From Pseudoxanthomonas sp. CF385 (GTDB lineage Bacteria; Pseudomonadota; Gammaproteobacteria; Xanthomonadales; Xanthomonadaceae), in the NCBI RefSeq assembly GCF_900104255.1, contig NZ_FNKZ01000002.1, positions 930,001 to 994,000 of the forward strand: a stretch of 64,000 bases of DNA. Reading direction: 5' to 3'. How positions within the stretch are numbered: the first letter of the stretch is position 1; each line of letters begins with the position of its first letter. Shown piece after piece: positions 1 to 8,215 of the stretch. The notes below the pieces were generated by a model. It ran no database searches, had not been told where the DNA came from, and saw nothing but the letters and a program-made list of their open reading frames with translations. The translations under genes were made by a program, and so were the position numbers.

Positions 1-32
1 GGCTTGCATGACCGGTATCCGACGGGTCATAT

Positions 33-731
33 ATGGAGCGAGATCGTGATCACAGGCGCAGTCCGGACATGACAGGGCAGCGAAACCCCGACGTCCCTCC
101 GGGAGGCGTCCCTCGCCCGCCGCAATCCCGCTCCGACGGGCCCGAGCCGGTAGTCGACGAGCAGTCGGTGACGCAGCTGTTGGGCGCCGTGGAAAGCGGC
201 CAGGCCGGCGCGTGGAACAGGATCTATTCGCTGCTCTACCGCGACCTGCACCAGATCGCCCGCTCGCAGATCCGCCAGCAACGACGCGGCCACATGCGTT
301 CGCCCACCTCGCTGATCAGCGAGACCTGGTTGAAGCTCGCCAGTGCGGATTTCAGCGTCGAGAACCGTGCCCATCTCGTGGCGTTGATCGCCCGGGCGAT
401 GCGCTTCGTGCTGTTGGACGAAGTGCGACGCGCGCTGGCCGAGAAGCGTGGCGAGGGCATGGACCTGCTGCATCTGGACGAAACCACGGAGCCTGTCCAG
501 GGGTCCCGCCTGGAAGAGCTTCTGATCCTGGACGAGGCGCTGAACGATCTGGTCAAGCTGGACCCGCGGCTGGCCCAGGTGGTGGAGATGCGCTACTTCG
601 GCGGCCTCAGCGAACAGGAGATCGCCCGTGTGCTGAAGGTGAACGAGCGCACCGTGCGACGCGACTGGCGCAAGGCACGCGCCTTCCTGTTCAGCCATCT
701 GGGCGACGCCGGAGCGGACCTGCCCCCCTGA
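33..731 (+). CDS. ECF-family RNA polymerase sigma factor
   Basis: Extracytoplasmic-function sigma factor of 232 residues that would direct core RNA polymerase to a small regulon. Region 2 lies at about residues 45-120 (DLHQIARSQIR, SLISETWLKL). Region 4 lies at about 170-225 (LAQVVEMRYFGGLSEQEIA, then a helix-turn-helix around VNERTVRRDWRKA). The composition fits the ECF group that often sits beside serine/threonine kinase genes, but the next gene downstream is a hydrolase and no anti-sigma factor follows; the upstream side is outside the window. An in-frame ATG at 69 is an alternative start, and neither start has a strong ribosome-binding site. The family call is secure; the regulon is unknown. 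Confidence 0.9.
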   Translation: MERDRDHRRSPDMTGQRNPDVPPGGVPRPPQSRSDGPEPVVDEQSVTQLLGAVESGQAGAWNRIYSLLYRDLHQIARSQIRQQRRGHMRSPTSLISETWLKLASADFSVENRAHLVALIARAMRFVLLDEVRRALAEKRGEGMDLLHLDETTEPVQGSRLEELLILDEALNDLVKLDPRLAQVVEMRYFGGLSEQEIARVLKVNERTVRRDWRKARAFLFSHLGDAGADLPP

Positions 732-805
732 TCGCCTGACGACCTACGGCGTTCGCACGTCCCCGTGTCCGCACGCCCGTGCAATGCGGGAGGTGCGCAG
801 GGCGC

Positions 806-827
806 GATCCTCCCGGCGCGGAGGATC
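806..827 (+). promoter_or_regulatory. leader hairpin before the cysteine hydrolase gene
   Basis: A perfect 8-bp stem GATCCTCC/GGAGGATC with a 6-nt loop ends 26 bp before the next start codon. Flanking GCGC bases can lengthen the stem with a small bulge. There is no U-run, so it is more likely an mRNA structure or an operator than a terminator. Its role is unknown. Confidence 0.35.
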
Positions 828-853
828 ATCCGCGCCGCCAGAAGGACGCCGAC

Positions 854-1486
854 ATGTCCACGCAGGGATATCCCGCCGGGCGCACCGCCCTCCTGTTCGT
901 CGATCCTTACAACGATTTCCTTGCGGAGGGCGGCAAGCTCTGGCCGCTGGTCGCCGATGTGGCCCGCAGCGTCGATCTGCATGCGCACCTGCGCGCCGTG
1001 CTGGCCTGCGTACGCCAGGCGGGACTGCCCGTGTTCGTCGTACCGCATCACCGCTTCGAACCCGACGATTTCAAGGGCTGGGACCACCCTACCCCCTACC
1101 AGCTCGGCGCCGCGCGCGTGCAGCCGTTCGCCAAGGACAGCTGGGGCGCCGAGTGGCACCCGGACTTCGTGCCGCAGCCCGGCGACATCGTGGTCAAGGA
1201 GCATTGGGGCAGCAGCGGCTTCGCCAACACCGACCTCGATTACCTGTTGAAGCAGCACCACATCACCCACGTGATCCTCATCGGCCTGATCGCGAACACG
1301 TGCATCGAGACCACCGGCCGGTTCGCCTCCGAACTGGGCTACCACGTCACCCTGGTGCGCGATGCCACCGCCGCGGCGAGTGCCGCGGCCATGCATGCGG
1401 CGCACGAAATCAACGCTCCCACGTATGCGCACGCGATCCTCACCACCGAAGGCCTGATCGATGCGCTGACGTCGCGTGCGCGCTGA
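854..1486 (+). CDS. isochorismatase-family cysteine hydrolase
   Basis: Cytoplasmic hydrolase of 210 residues with the isochorismatase fold, which cleaves amide or vinyl-ether bonds through a nucleophilic cysteine. The triad is visible: Asp17 in LLFVDPYNDF, Lys115 in DIVVKEHWG, and Cys150 in LIANTCIETT. The start at 854 has an AAGGA ribosome-binding site and begins the conserved fold; longer upstream extensions in this frame lack family sequence. The substrate cannot be named from sequence, since the family includes nicotinamidases, ureidoacrylate hydrolases and many uncharacterised enzymes. The upstream hairpin may regulate it. Confidence 0.88.
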   Translation: MSTQGYPAGRTALLFVDPYNDFLAEGGKLWPLVADVARSVDLHAHLRAVLACVRQAGLPVFVVPHHRFEPDDFKGWDHPTPYQLGAARVQPFAKDSWGAEWHPDFVPQPGDIVVKEHWGSSGFANTDLDYLLKQHHITHVILIGLIANTCIETTGRFASELGYHVTLVRDATAAASAAAMHAAHEINAPTYAHAILTTEGLIDALTSRAR

Positions 1487-1696
1487 CTGCATGGCCTGGC
1501 GACCCTGCGCCACGCCGCACTGGGAAGTACGTCGCACTCCTCGTCACACTTGAGGCGTCGGCGCCCCCGGCGGTCCGGATTCGCCGCCGGTCGGTGCCTG
1601 GAATTGCGACGACGTTGGCAGCCGGCGCCCCGGGGGTCCTCGCTAGCATGGTGGCCCCGGGGATGCCCTCGATTGCCACCCGCGCAAGGAGCGCTG

Positions 1697-2119
1697 ATGA
1701 CGACCCATGCTGCCGCCGCGTTCGCCGGCACCTGGCACCTGCTTCCCGAGCAGTGCGACTACCAGCTCGGGCGCCCGCCGCGCAGCGCGCGCTACCGGCT
1801 GTCGTGCGCGAGAGACGGCAAGCTGAGCATCGCGTCGGAGTGGCTCAGTGCCAGCGGCAAGCGTTACCGTGCCGCCTTCGACGGCCGCGCGGACGGCGCA
1901 CGCTATCCGTACGACAGCGTGCCGTATGCAGATGCGCTCAGCTTCGAATCCGTGTCGCCCACCCAGCTCCATTCGACGACCTGGCACGATGGCCAGGAAG
2001 TGCAATGGTCAGAACGCGAGCTCGTCGACCAGGACACGCTCGTCATCCGCATGCACGGGCACCTCAGCGACGGCCGCCGCTACACCAACGTGGGCGTCTA
2101 CCGCCGTCAGGCCAACTGA
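1697..2119 (+). CDS. conserved hypothetical protein, lipocalin-like
   Basis: Protein of 140 residues with no signal peptide or membrane segment. It begins FAGTWHLLPEQCDYQLG and ends RRYTNVGVYRRQAN. The opening G-T/S-W signature, the beta-rich alternating pattern and the short length resemble lipocalin-like or fatty-acid-binding-type barrels seen in proteins of unknown function, but this is only a resemblance. The start at 1697 is chosen for its AAGGAG ribosome-binding site 6 bp upstream; the sequence before it is low-complexity arginine-rich translation and not part of the gene. A strong terminator follows, so it is probably monocistronic. Confidence 0.7.
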   Translation: MTTHAAAAFAGTWHLLPEQCDYQLGRPPRSARYRLSCARDGKLSIASEWLSASGKRYRAAFDGRADGARYPYDSVPYADALSFESVSPTQLHSTTWHDGQEVQWSERELVDQDTLVIRMHGHLSDGRRYTNVGVYRRQAN

Positions 2120-2129
2120 TGCCCGGCTT

Positions 2130-2165
2130 CAAGAAAAAGGCGCCCCGAAGGGCGCCTTTCTTGTT
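2130..2165. terminator. bidirectional intrinsic terminator
   Basis: A 10-bp perfect stem (AAAGGCGCCC/GGGCGCCTTT) with a CGAA tetraloop is flanked by AAGAAA on the left and TTCTTGTT on the right. It sits between two convergent genes and can serve both strands. Confidence 0.9.
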
Positions 2166-2180
2166 CTGCGACCGCGGCCG

Positions 2181-3017
2181 TCAGCGGGTCTGCGTGCAGT
2201 TCTGCAGCCAGAGCACGCGCTTGAAGTCGTCGTAACGCAGGAACTGCCCCTTGAACGTCACCTTGTCGCCCTTGCGGAAGGTCAGCACGTTGGCCAGCTG
2301 GTTGGGCTTGAACAGGCAGGCCACGCCCACGCGCGGCTCGTTGTCGCCCGGCACCTGCAGCAGGCCCGAACCGGGCTGCGGGATCTCGAACGAGACGTTG
2401 TAGTCCTCGCCGTCCTCCTGCACATAGTCCACCCGGCCGCGCAGCGCGTAGTGGCGACCCTTGTGGCGCGCCGTCACGGCGACCGCATTGCCCTTGGCCT
2501 CGCGGGCGATCTCGCGCGAGAACGCGTACACGTCCTTCACCGTCACGTCCGCGTTGTTCTGGGTCTTCGCACCCTGTGCCGCGGCGGCGCGCCCTTCCTT
2601 GCCGCCCTTGACCTTCGCCAACAGCTGGCACATGTAAGGCCGCATCGCGTCCTGCTTGGCCATCTGGCCCTTCTCGGTCTTCACCGTCATCTGCACGGTC
2701 GCGGCGCCGCCCTCGCCCGTGACGGCGATCAAGGTCGGAATCGCACGCGTGGTGCCGGTGGAGCGCTGCTCGACCAGCATCGTGCCGGTCTCCGCGTCCT
2801 CGGTGATCACGTCCATCTTCTCGCCGATCATGATCCCCCGGACCTGGCCCATCGCATCCTTGACGGACAGATCGGCAACGGTGACGCGGCTGGAGAAATC
2901 GGTGCCGGAAAAGATGCTGCCGGACTTGCTGAAGTTGTCCTCGCATTCACCCGCGATGGCGGCGGGCGCCACGCTCGACAACGCGAGCGCGATGGCGGCA
3001 AGTAGCTTGTAGGTCAT
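2181..3017 (-). CDS. exported protein with tRNA_anti-like OB-fold region
   Basis: Secreted or periplasmic protein of 278 residues. A signal peptide (MTYKLLAAIALALSSVAPAAIAG) ends near residue 22. The C-terminal part, roughly residues 150-275, resembles the tRNA_anti-like OB fold found in exported bacterial proteins: a repeated strand pattern around GRHYALRGRVDYVQ and LTFRKGDKVTFKGQFLRYDD, then a final Cys (LQNCTQTR). The name comes from fold similarity and does not imply tRNA binding. The start at 3017 has a GAGGA site upstream and gives a clean signal peptide. The gene is convergent with the previous one across a shared terminator. Its function is unknown. Confidence 0.7.
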   Translation of the reverse strand: MTYKLLAAIALALSSVAPAAIAGECEDNFSKSGSIFSGTDFSSRVTVADLSVKDAMGQVRGIMIGEKMDVITEDAETGTMLVEQRSTGTTRAIPTLIAVTGEGGAATVQMTVKTEKGQMAKQDAMRPYMCQLLAKVKGGKEGRAAAAQGAKTQNNADVTVKDVYAFSREIAREAKGNAVAVTARHKGRHYALRGRVDYVQEDGEDYNVSFEIPQPGSGLLQVPGDNEPRVGVACLFKPNQLANVLTFRKGDKVTFKGQFLRYDDFKRVLWLQNCTQTR

Positions 3018-3173
3018 GTGGTCCTCACATAGTGGAAGTGTCGGGCGATCCGGGATGACGGGCGCCGCTTCCTGCCGGCGCCTGCGCCTGCTCCGGCGCC
3101 CCTGCATTCTTGCAAGGTGCCGCAGGCACCACAAGCCGCGCGGCGCGCTCCCGCGCCGGACGATCTCTGGCAC

Positions 3174-3179
3174 TACAAT
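3174..3179 (+). promoter_or_regulatory. possible -10 element (TACAAT)
   Basis: TACAAT lies 33 bp before the start of the small exported protein at 3212 in otherwise GC-rich sequence. No good -35 hexamer is visible at 16-18 bp, so the assignment is tentative. Confidence 0.35.
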
Positions 3180-3211
3180 GCGGACCCCACTGCAAACACA
3201 CGTCAAACCGC

Positions 3212-3661
3212 ATGATCCCCGAGTCGCTCCAGCGCCGCCGTCCTCTGCGCCACGTTGCGTTCGCAGCGCTATGCCTCGTGATGCCCCACGCGTGGGGATA
3301 CGGGGACGAACCCGCTACCCGTGCCCTGCCCGCCGACGTGCAGGCCGAGGTCACCGCGATCGCCGAACATCTTTCGAAAGTGGGCGATCCCTCGCCCGCG
3401 CTCACCTGCGACAAGGCCGTCGAGAACGCACGCTGGGGCGTGGAAACCATGCTGGAAGTGGCGGGCAAGAATCTGCGCAGCGGCTACCTTTCGCAAGCGG
3501 ACCATGATGCCGCAGCGCCTCAGCTGAAGGCGCTGCTGGCGGTGCTGACGACGGACGACTGTGCGGCCGCGACGGGTGAACGGCGCGCGTTCTACCAATG
3601 CATGTCCAGCGACTACAACCATGTCTACGCATGCGGCAAGGCCCATCCTTTCGATCCCTGA
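3212..3661 (+). CDS. small exported Cys-containing hypothetical protein
   Basis: Protein of 149 residues beginning with a basic region and a hydrophobic segment (HVAFAALCLVMPHAWG), consistent with a signal peptide cleaved near residue 28. The mature part is mostly helical. It holds four cysteines (LTCDKAVE, DDCAAA, YQCMSSDY, YACGKAH) that could form two disulfides in the periplasm. No family is recognised. The ATG at 3212 is preferred because it starts just before the signal peptide and 33 bp after a TACAAT box; an upstream in-frame extension has no signal-like features. It stands alone between a divergent gene and an MscS-like gene. Confidence 0.65.
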   Translation: MIPESLQRRRPLRHVAFAALCLVMPHAWGYGDEPATRALPADVQAEVTAIAEHLSKVGDPSPALTCDKAVENARWGVETMLEVAGKNLRSGYLSQADHDAAAPQLKALLAVLTTDDCAAATGERRAFYQCMSSDYNHVYACGKAHPFDP

Positions 3662-3769
3662 TGCGGCGCCGAAGGTTGACCGTCCGTGCCACTGCGGTCA
3701 CCCTTCTCGCATGAATCGAGATTCCCACCCGTGCGCGTGCCGCTCCTTCGGGACCAAGCGGATACGCGG

Positions 3770-4348
3770 ATGACCTGGCCACAGATCAACGGCTGGCTGC
3801 AGGAAGGCGCGGATGTCGCCATTCCGATAGCGCAGGCGATGGCCATCCTGCTGGGTGCTTGGCTGCTGCTGCGCCTGTTGCGCATCGTCGTGCGGCGCAT
3901 CTGCGAGAGTTACCGCCTGCCGGCGCAGGTTGCGGTCAGCGCGCGGCGGTTGCTGGGCGTCCTGGTGTACATGTCGGCCTTCATGCTGGCGCTGGGCCGG
4001 CTGGGCGTGTCGGGCAGCGTGCTGTGGACGGCCCTGACCGGCTTCACCGCGGTGGCCGCGGTGGCGTTCTTCGCTGCATGGAGCGTGCTGTCCAACATCT
4101 TCTGCAGCGTGCTGATCCTGACCACGCGTCCGTTCCGCGTGCACGACCACATCGAAGTGCTCGAGAACGGCGACAAGCCCGGCCTGCGCGGCCGGGTGAT
4201 CGACATCAACCTGCTTTACACCACGCTGCTGGAAGAAGACGCGCTGCGGGGCGACACCGTGCTGCAGATCCCCAACAGCCAGTTCTTCCAGCGCACCACG
4301 CGCCGCTGGCGCTCGGGCTCGCCGCCCGCGGCGTCTTCGCCGGAATAG
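3770..4348 (+). CDS. minimal MscS-type mechanosensitive channel
   Basis: Inner-membrane protein of 192 residues. Two to three hydrophobic helices (IAQAMAILLGAWLLLRLL; LLGVLVYMSAFMLALG; VAAVAFFAAWSVLSNIFCSV) precede a beta domain (TRPFRVHDHIEVLENGDKPGLRGRVIDI) of the MscS kind. The ALTGFTAVAAVAFFAAW segment corresponds to the pore-lining helix and is followed by the usual N-I/L-F. E. coli MscS is about 286 residues and ends in an alpha/beta cage; here the chain stops soon after the beta domain, at QIPNSQFFQRTTRRW. The role would be osmotic or ion leak gating. Either this is a short natural class or the 3' end is truncated. Confidence 0.82.
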   Translation: MTWPQINGWLQEGADVAIPIAQAMAILLGAWLLLRLLRIVVRRICESYRLPAQVAVSARRLLGVLVYMSAFMLALGRLGVSGSVLWTALTGFTAVAAVAFFAAWSVLSNIFCSVLILTTRPFRVHDHIEVLENGDKPGLRGRVIDINLLYTTLLEEDALRGDTVLQIPNSQFFQRTTRRWRSGSPPAASSPE

Positions 4349-4381
4349 GAGCCTGCCGCAACGGCAGGAAGACGTGGTCGC

Positions 4382-5623
4382 TCAGCGCGACGACTCGCAG
4401 GCGACATCCGTTCCCGCATCCGCTGCGCGCAGTGTCTGCTGCGCCCAGGCGTAGATCAGCAGGCCCGCGACCGCCATGGCGGCGCCCACGTAACCGGTGG
4501 AGGTCCAGCCGAAGCCGGCGGTGATCGCCATGCCGCCCAGCCAGGGGCCGAGCGCGTTGGCGGTGTTGAACGCAGCATGGTGCGAGGCCGCGGCAAGGGT
4601 CTGCGCGTCGCCGGCCACGTCCATCAGGTGCGACTGCAGGATCGGGCCCAGCGCGCCCATCAGGCCGATGCCGACGGTGGCCAGCAGGATCGTCGGCAAC
4701 GACTGCGCCATCAGCGGGAACAGCAGCAGCATGACCATGGCCCAGACCAGCACGATCCACACGCCGCGCAGCTGCATGCGGTCGAACAGCCAGCCGCCGA
4801 CGAAGTTGCCGATCACTCCGCCCACGCCGAACCCGGCCAGGCCGAGCGGAATCCACGCCGGCGACACCCGGGTCACTTCCAGCATCGTCGGCGCCAGGTA
4901 GCTGAAGACGGCGAACATGCCGGCGAAGCCGATCGCGCCGATGCCCAGCGCCTGCCAGACCTGCGGCCGATTGAAGGCGCGCAGTTCGTCCAGCGGATGC
5001 GCTTTCGGGCCATCGATGCCCGCGGGCAACCAGACGGCCAGCAGCGTGGCGGTGGTCAACGCGATGAGCGCGACGAAGGCGAACACCCAGCGCCAATCGA
5101 TCACCTGGCCCAGCCAGGTGGCCAGCGGATTGCCGATCAGGATGGCCAGCGTCAGGCCCAGCATCACCAGGCTGATCGCGCGCCCGCGCTTGTTCGGCGG
5201 ACTGATCGCCACGGCCGTCAGCGCGGCCACGCCGAAATACGCGCCGTGCGGCAGGCCGGCGATGAAGCGGAACACCAGCAGGCTTTCGTAGGTGGGGCCG
5301 AGCGCGCTGGCCAGGTTGCCCAGCACGTAGAACCCCATCAGCGCCAGCAGCAGCGTCTTGCGCTTCCAGCCCGCGCCGAGGATCGCCAGCAGCGGCGCGC
5401 CGACGACCACGCCCAGTGCGTAGGCGCTGATCAGGTGGCCCACCTGCGGCTCGGTCACGCCCAGCGAGGCCACCATGTTGGGCATCAGCCCCATGCTGGC
5501 GAACTCGCTGGTGCCGATGGCGAAGCCGCCAAGCGTCAGCGCGAACAGGATCAGGCCGATCTGGCGGGGCGTCAGCGCGTCGGCGACGGAGGGAAAGGCG
5601 GCGGGGGGCGGTGCGACATCCAT
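4382..5623 (-). CDS. MFS transporter, DHA1-like drug or sugar exporter
   Basis: Inner-membrane secondary transporter of 413 residues with 12 predicted helices. It carries the family pattern TLGGFAIGTSEFASMGLMPNM in helix 1, RFIAGLPHGAYFGV in helix 4 (motif B/C region), and a loop 2-3 basic patch (GAGWKRKTLLL). This layout is typical of the AraJ/NepI-like DHA1 group, which exports sugars, purines or drugs by proton antiport. The substrate is not decidable. It runs tail to tail with the MscS-like gene and shares no obvious operon with the gene upstream, which starts 500 bp away on the same strand. Confidence 0.9.
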   Translation of the reverse strand: MDVAPPPAAFPSVADALTPRQIGLILFALTLGGFAIGTSEFASMGLMPNMVASLGVTEPQVGHLISAYALGVVVGAPLLAILGAGWKRKTLLLALMGFYVLGNLASALGPTYESLLVFRFIAGLPHGAYFGVAALTAVAISPPNKRGRAISLVMLGLTLAILIGNPLATWLGQVIDWRWVFAFVALIALTTATLLAVWLPAGIDGPKAHPLDELRAFNRPQVWQALGIGAIGFAGMFAVFSYLAPTMLEVTRVSPAWIPLGLAGFGVGGVIGNFVGGWLFDRMQLRGVWIVLVWAMVMLLLFPLMAQSLPTILLATVGIGLMGALGPILQSHLMDVAGDAQTLAAASHHAAFNTANALGPWLGGMAITAGFGWTSTGYVGAAMAVAGLLIYAWAQQTLRAADAGTDVACESSR

Positions 5624-5683
5624 GTCGCCATTATGCTGCAGCGCAGCAGCCAGGGTCGACCCCGCGGATGGAACGCTGCAGGG

Positions 5684-6133
5684 TCAGCCGCCGCGGTACT
5701 CGGCCACCACCGCCTCGGCCTCCGGATTGGCCTGGGCGCGCTTGCGCACGAACACCACCGGGATGGGACCGTTCATCACCGACATCACCCGGTTCGCCTC
5801 GTCCTGCGAGGACAGGGTGCTGAAGCTGGCGTTCTGCGAGCGCGTGTAGGGAATGCCGGCGTCGTCCAGCCGGCGCGCCAGCGCTTCGGCCCGCTGCGCC
5901 GCGTCGGAAGGACAGTTGGCGGGCGCGAAGATCACCACATGGTGGCCGGACTGCCCATCCGGCAACGGGATGTCGACAAATCCGTGCCGGCTGGGCGCAG
6001 CGGAGGACGACGCCGTTCCGCCGGTGAAGCGCTCGGTCGCGGCCTGTATCGCCTCCCGGGGCACGTACTCGCGCGCCGCCAGTACGGCCAACGCCGTCAC
6101 GGCGAGGAAGAAGCCGATCTTCAGGACATTCAT
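5684..6133 (-). CDS. membrane-anchored or exported hypothetical protein, possible thioredoxin-like fold
   Basis: Protein of 149 residues with an N-terminal hydrophobic helix (VLKIGFFLAVTALAVLAA) that is a signal anchor or signal peptide. A region from about 60 to 145 contains HVVIFAPANCPSDAAQRAEALARRLDDAG followed by IPVVFVRKRAQANPEAEAVVAEYR. The order beta strand, single Cys, helix, cis-Pro-like IPVV strand and terminal helix resembles a glutaredoxin or thioredoxin fold with one cysteine. It lies 22 bp upstream, on the same strand, of nothing else in this frame and follows the next gene, so they may be co-transcribed. Function unknown. Confidence 0.6.
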   Translation of the reverse strand: MNVLKIGFFLAVTALAVLAAREYVPREAIQAATERFTGGTASSSAAPSRHGFVDIPLPDGQSGHHVVIFAPANCPSDAAQRAEALARRLDDAGIPYTRSQNASFSTLSSQDEANRVMSVMNGPIPVVFVRKRAQANPEAEAVVAEYRGG

Positions 6134-6155
6134 CGCGGCATCCCTCGGCGGCGCG

Positions 6156-6773
6156 TCACTTCGCCACGAACTTCAGCGGCCCCGTGTACTGCGGCCAGGC
6201 GATCGAGGCGGGGCCGCGCACGTTCAACGCGACCGCCGGCGTTTCGCCTGCGTCATCGCGGACGCTCGCCATCAGCGTGGGCACGTAGAACGTGCTGCCG
6301 AAGATGGCGTCCTTGCGGATGACGGGATTGATCGACACCGTGGTGGTCTTGCCGGGCTCGATCCGGAACACGACCGCGTCCTCGTTGAAGAATGCGCCGC
6401 GCTCCAGCACCTTATTGACGCTGAAACTGGTGTGCATCTCCAGGCCGATGCCGGTCACGCGGTACTCGCCCGCGGGCAACGGCAGGCTCTCCTGCTGGCC
6501 GTAGCGCGTCATGTGGTTGATCGGGAAATCGATGAACTGCTTGCCGACCATCGTGAACACCACCTTCCCGTCGCGGACGCCCCACTCCAGTCCGCCGCTC
6601 TTCAGCTGCTCCACCGCCTTGGCCGGCAGCTCCTGCTCGCTGGTGAAGGGCTTGATCTCCACGACCAGCGTGCCCGTTTCCCCGGTCTCCGACGGCGGCG
6701 GCGCCTGCTCCTGCGCCGAGACGGACACGACCATTCCTGCCTGCAGCAGCAGGCCCAACATCCACTTCCGCAT
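6156..6773 (-). CDS. exported hypothetical protein
   Basis: Protein of 205 residues with a signal peptide (MRKWMLGLLLQAGMVVSVSAQ), cleavage expected after SAQ near residue 21. The mature domain is beta-rich, with a segment LPLPAGEYRVTGIGLEMH that recurs in exported proteins handling carbohydrate or lipoprotein-like cargo, then RIEPGKTTTVSINPVI. No catalytic motif is seen. It is followed by the small membrane-anchored protein 22 bp downstream and preceded by the glycosidase 76 bp upstream on the same strand, so the three may form one unit. Function unknown. Confidence 0.65.
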   Translation of the reverse strand: MRKWMLGLLLQAGMVVSVSAQEQAPPPSETGETGTLVVEIKPFTSEQELPAKAVEQLKSGGLEWGVRDGKVVFTMVGKQFIDFPINHMTRYGQQESLPLPAGEYRVTGIGLEMHTSFSVNKVLERGAFFNEDAVVFRIEPGKTTTVSINPVIRKDAIFGSTFYVPTLMASVRDDAGETPAVALNVRGPASIAWPQYTGPLKFVAK

Positions 6774-6849
6774 GTGATCCCCTTGGAGGCGCCCACCCCG
6801 GGCGCGCTGCCGTATTCCACCGCAGTCCGGCGGTGCGCGCAATGCGGCG

Positions 6850-8133
6850 TCAGCGGCCTTCCACCCGGAACGGCAGGTTGGCGTAGGCCGCATGCCCCTG
6901 CCCGTCCAGGACCTCCACGAACAGGCGGTACGTGCCGGGCTTTTCGGGTGCGTCGAAACGCATGCCGCCCTGGCCGTCGTCCTTCGCCGCCACGTCCACC
7001 TTGTCCGGCACGTCTTCGCGATCGCCGCCGATACTGGTGGCGGTGCTTTCGTGCAGCACGGTCCAGCGGTACTGCAACGGATCGCCGTCGACATCGCGCG
7101 CTTCGATCTTCGCGAACGCGGCGGCACCCGCGCGCACGGTGACACTGTCCGTCGCCACGCGCCCGTCCAGGCGCAGGGGCGCGATCGAAGGCGCGCGGTT
7201 CTTCGGCCAGGCACCCGTCCACACGTACTGCATCGCGTCCACGGCCGGCGTGCTCTCGCCGCCGGGCAGGAACAAGCCATACCACGTCGGCGTGCGTTCC
7301 TGCTTGTTGCCCCACAGGAACACGTACGAGCCCAACCCCTGCACGGTGTCCGCCGCGATCACCCGCTCGTAGCGCTGCTGCAGCAGCTGCGCCTTGCGCG
7401 TGGCGTCGTCCTCGATCGGCGCCTTCCACGCGGTCAGCGGGCTCTCCCAGTGGCCGGTGGGGCCCCATTCGGTGACGACGTACGGTCCCGTCCAGCCACT
7501 GGTCCTGAGTTTCTCCGGCAACGCGCCGATGTCGCCGTAGAGCTGGATGCCGATCAGGTCCAGCGACGGCGCACGTGCCTTCAGCAGGTCGATCAGCGGC
7601 TTGTCGAAGCCGGCCAGCGTCGTCATCACCGGATGGTTCGGATCTTCCCGATGGATCATGTCGCTGATCGCGCCTACCGCATTCCACACCTTGGGATTGC
7701 TGTAGTGCAGGTTCAGTTCGTTGCCGACCACCCACATCAGCACCGCGGGGTGATCCTTGTAGAGGTTCACCTCGTCGCGGATCCGGTCGAGCTGCGCGGC
7801 GACGGCCGCGTCATCGTCGTAGTCGAAGCCGTGCCGCTCGTTGCCCACCGCGATGCCCATGGCGATCTTCAGCCCGTTGCGCTGCGCGCGATCCAGCATC
7901 GCCCGCACCTCGGCCACATCGGTGCCGGTGTCCCACGTGCGGAACGAGTTGCCCCCGCGCGCGGCGAGCGCCTCCGGACCCGCACCGGCCATGCCCGCAC
8001 CCTTCACCCGGAAGGGCTGGCCATCGACGCGCAGCACATAGCGGCCCTCTTCCTGGGTGATGCGCACCTGGGACGGGCCCGCGATCGCCCACGGCGACAG
8101 CGCGAGCAACAGCAACATCATCGGGATACGCAT
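6850..8133 (-). CDS. exported GH-A clan glycoside hydrolase (GH2-like TIM barrel)
   Basis: Predicted exported glycosidase of 427 residues. A signal peptide (MRIPMMLLLLALSPWAIAG) is followed by a short beta region, then a TIM barrel. The paired catalytic glutamates are visible: Glu139 in VVGNELN (acid/base) and Glu222 in VVTEWGP (nucleophile), the hallmark of retaining clan GH-A enzymes. The C-terminal 100 residues (RVATDSVTVRAGAAAFAKI and DGDPLQYRW) look like an Ig-like or cadherin-like beta module. The start at 8133 places the signal peptide at the terminus. The substrate is unknown; GH2-like barrels act on beta-mannosides, galactosides or glucuronides. Confidence 0.78.
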   Translation of the reverse strand: MRIPMMLLLLALSPWAIAGPSQVRITQEEGRYVLRVDGQPFRVKGAGMAGAGPEALAARGGNSFRTWDTGTDVAEVRAMLDRAQRNGLKIAMGIAVGNERHGFDYDDDAAVAAQLDRIRDEVNLYKDHPAVLMWVVGNELNLHYSNPKVWNAVGAISDMIHREDPNHPVMTTLAGFDKPLIDLLKARAPSLDLIGIQLYGDIGALPEKLRTSGWTGPYVVTEWGPTGHWESPLTAWKAPIEDDATRKAQLLQQRYERVIAADTVQGLGSYVFLWGNKQERTPTWYGLFLPGGESTPAVDAMQYVWTGAWPKNRAPSIAPLRLDGRVATDSVTVRAGAAAFAKIEARDVDGDPLQYRWTVLHESTATSIGGDREDVPDKVDVAAKDDGQGGMRFDAPEKPGTYRLFVEVLDGQGHAAYANLPFRVEGR

Positions 8134-8203
8134 GCGAGGCCCCTCCGGCCGGTGCGCGATGGCCGCATCATGCCACGCGCTGCGCACGCACGAGGCACGG
8201 CGC

Positions 8204-8209
8204 TAGAAT
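8204..8209 (+). promoter_or_regulatory. -10 box (TAGAAT) of a probable leaderless mRNA
   Basis: TAGAAT ends 7 bp before the ATG at 8216. Transcription would then start at or within a base of the start codon, and no Shine-Dalgarno sequence is present. The -35 region is poor. Confidence 0.45.
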
Positions 8210-8215
8210 GCCGGC

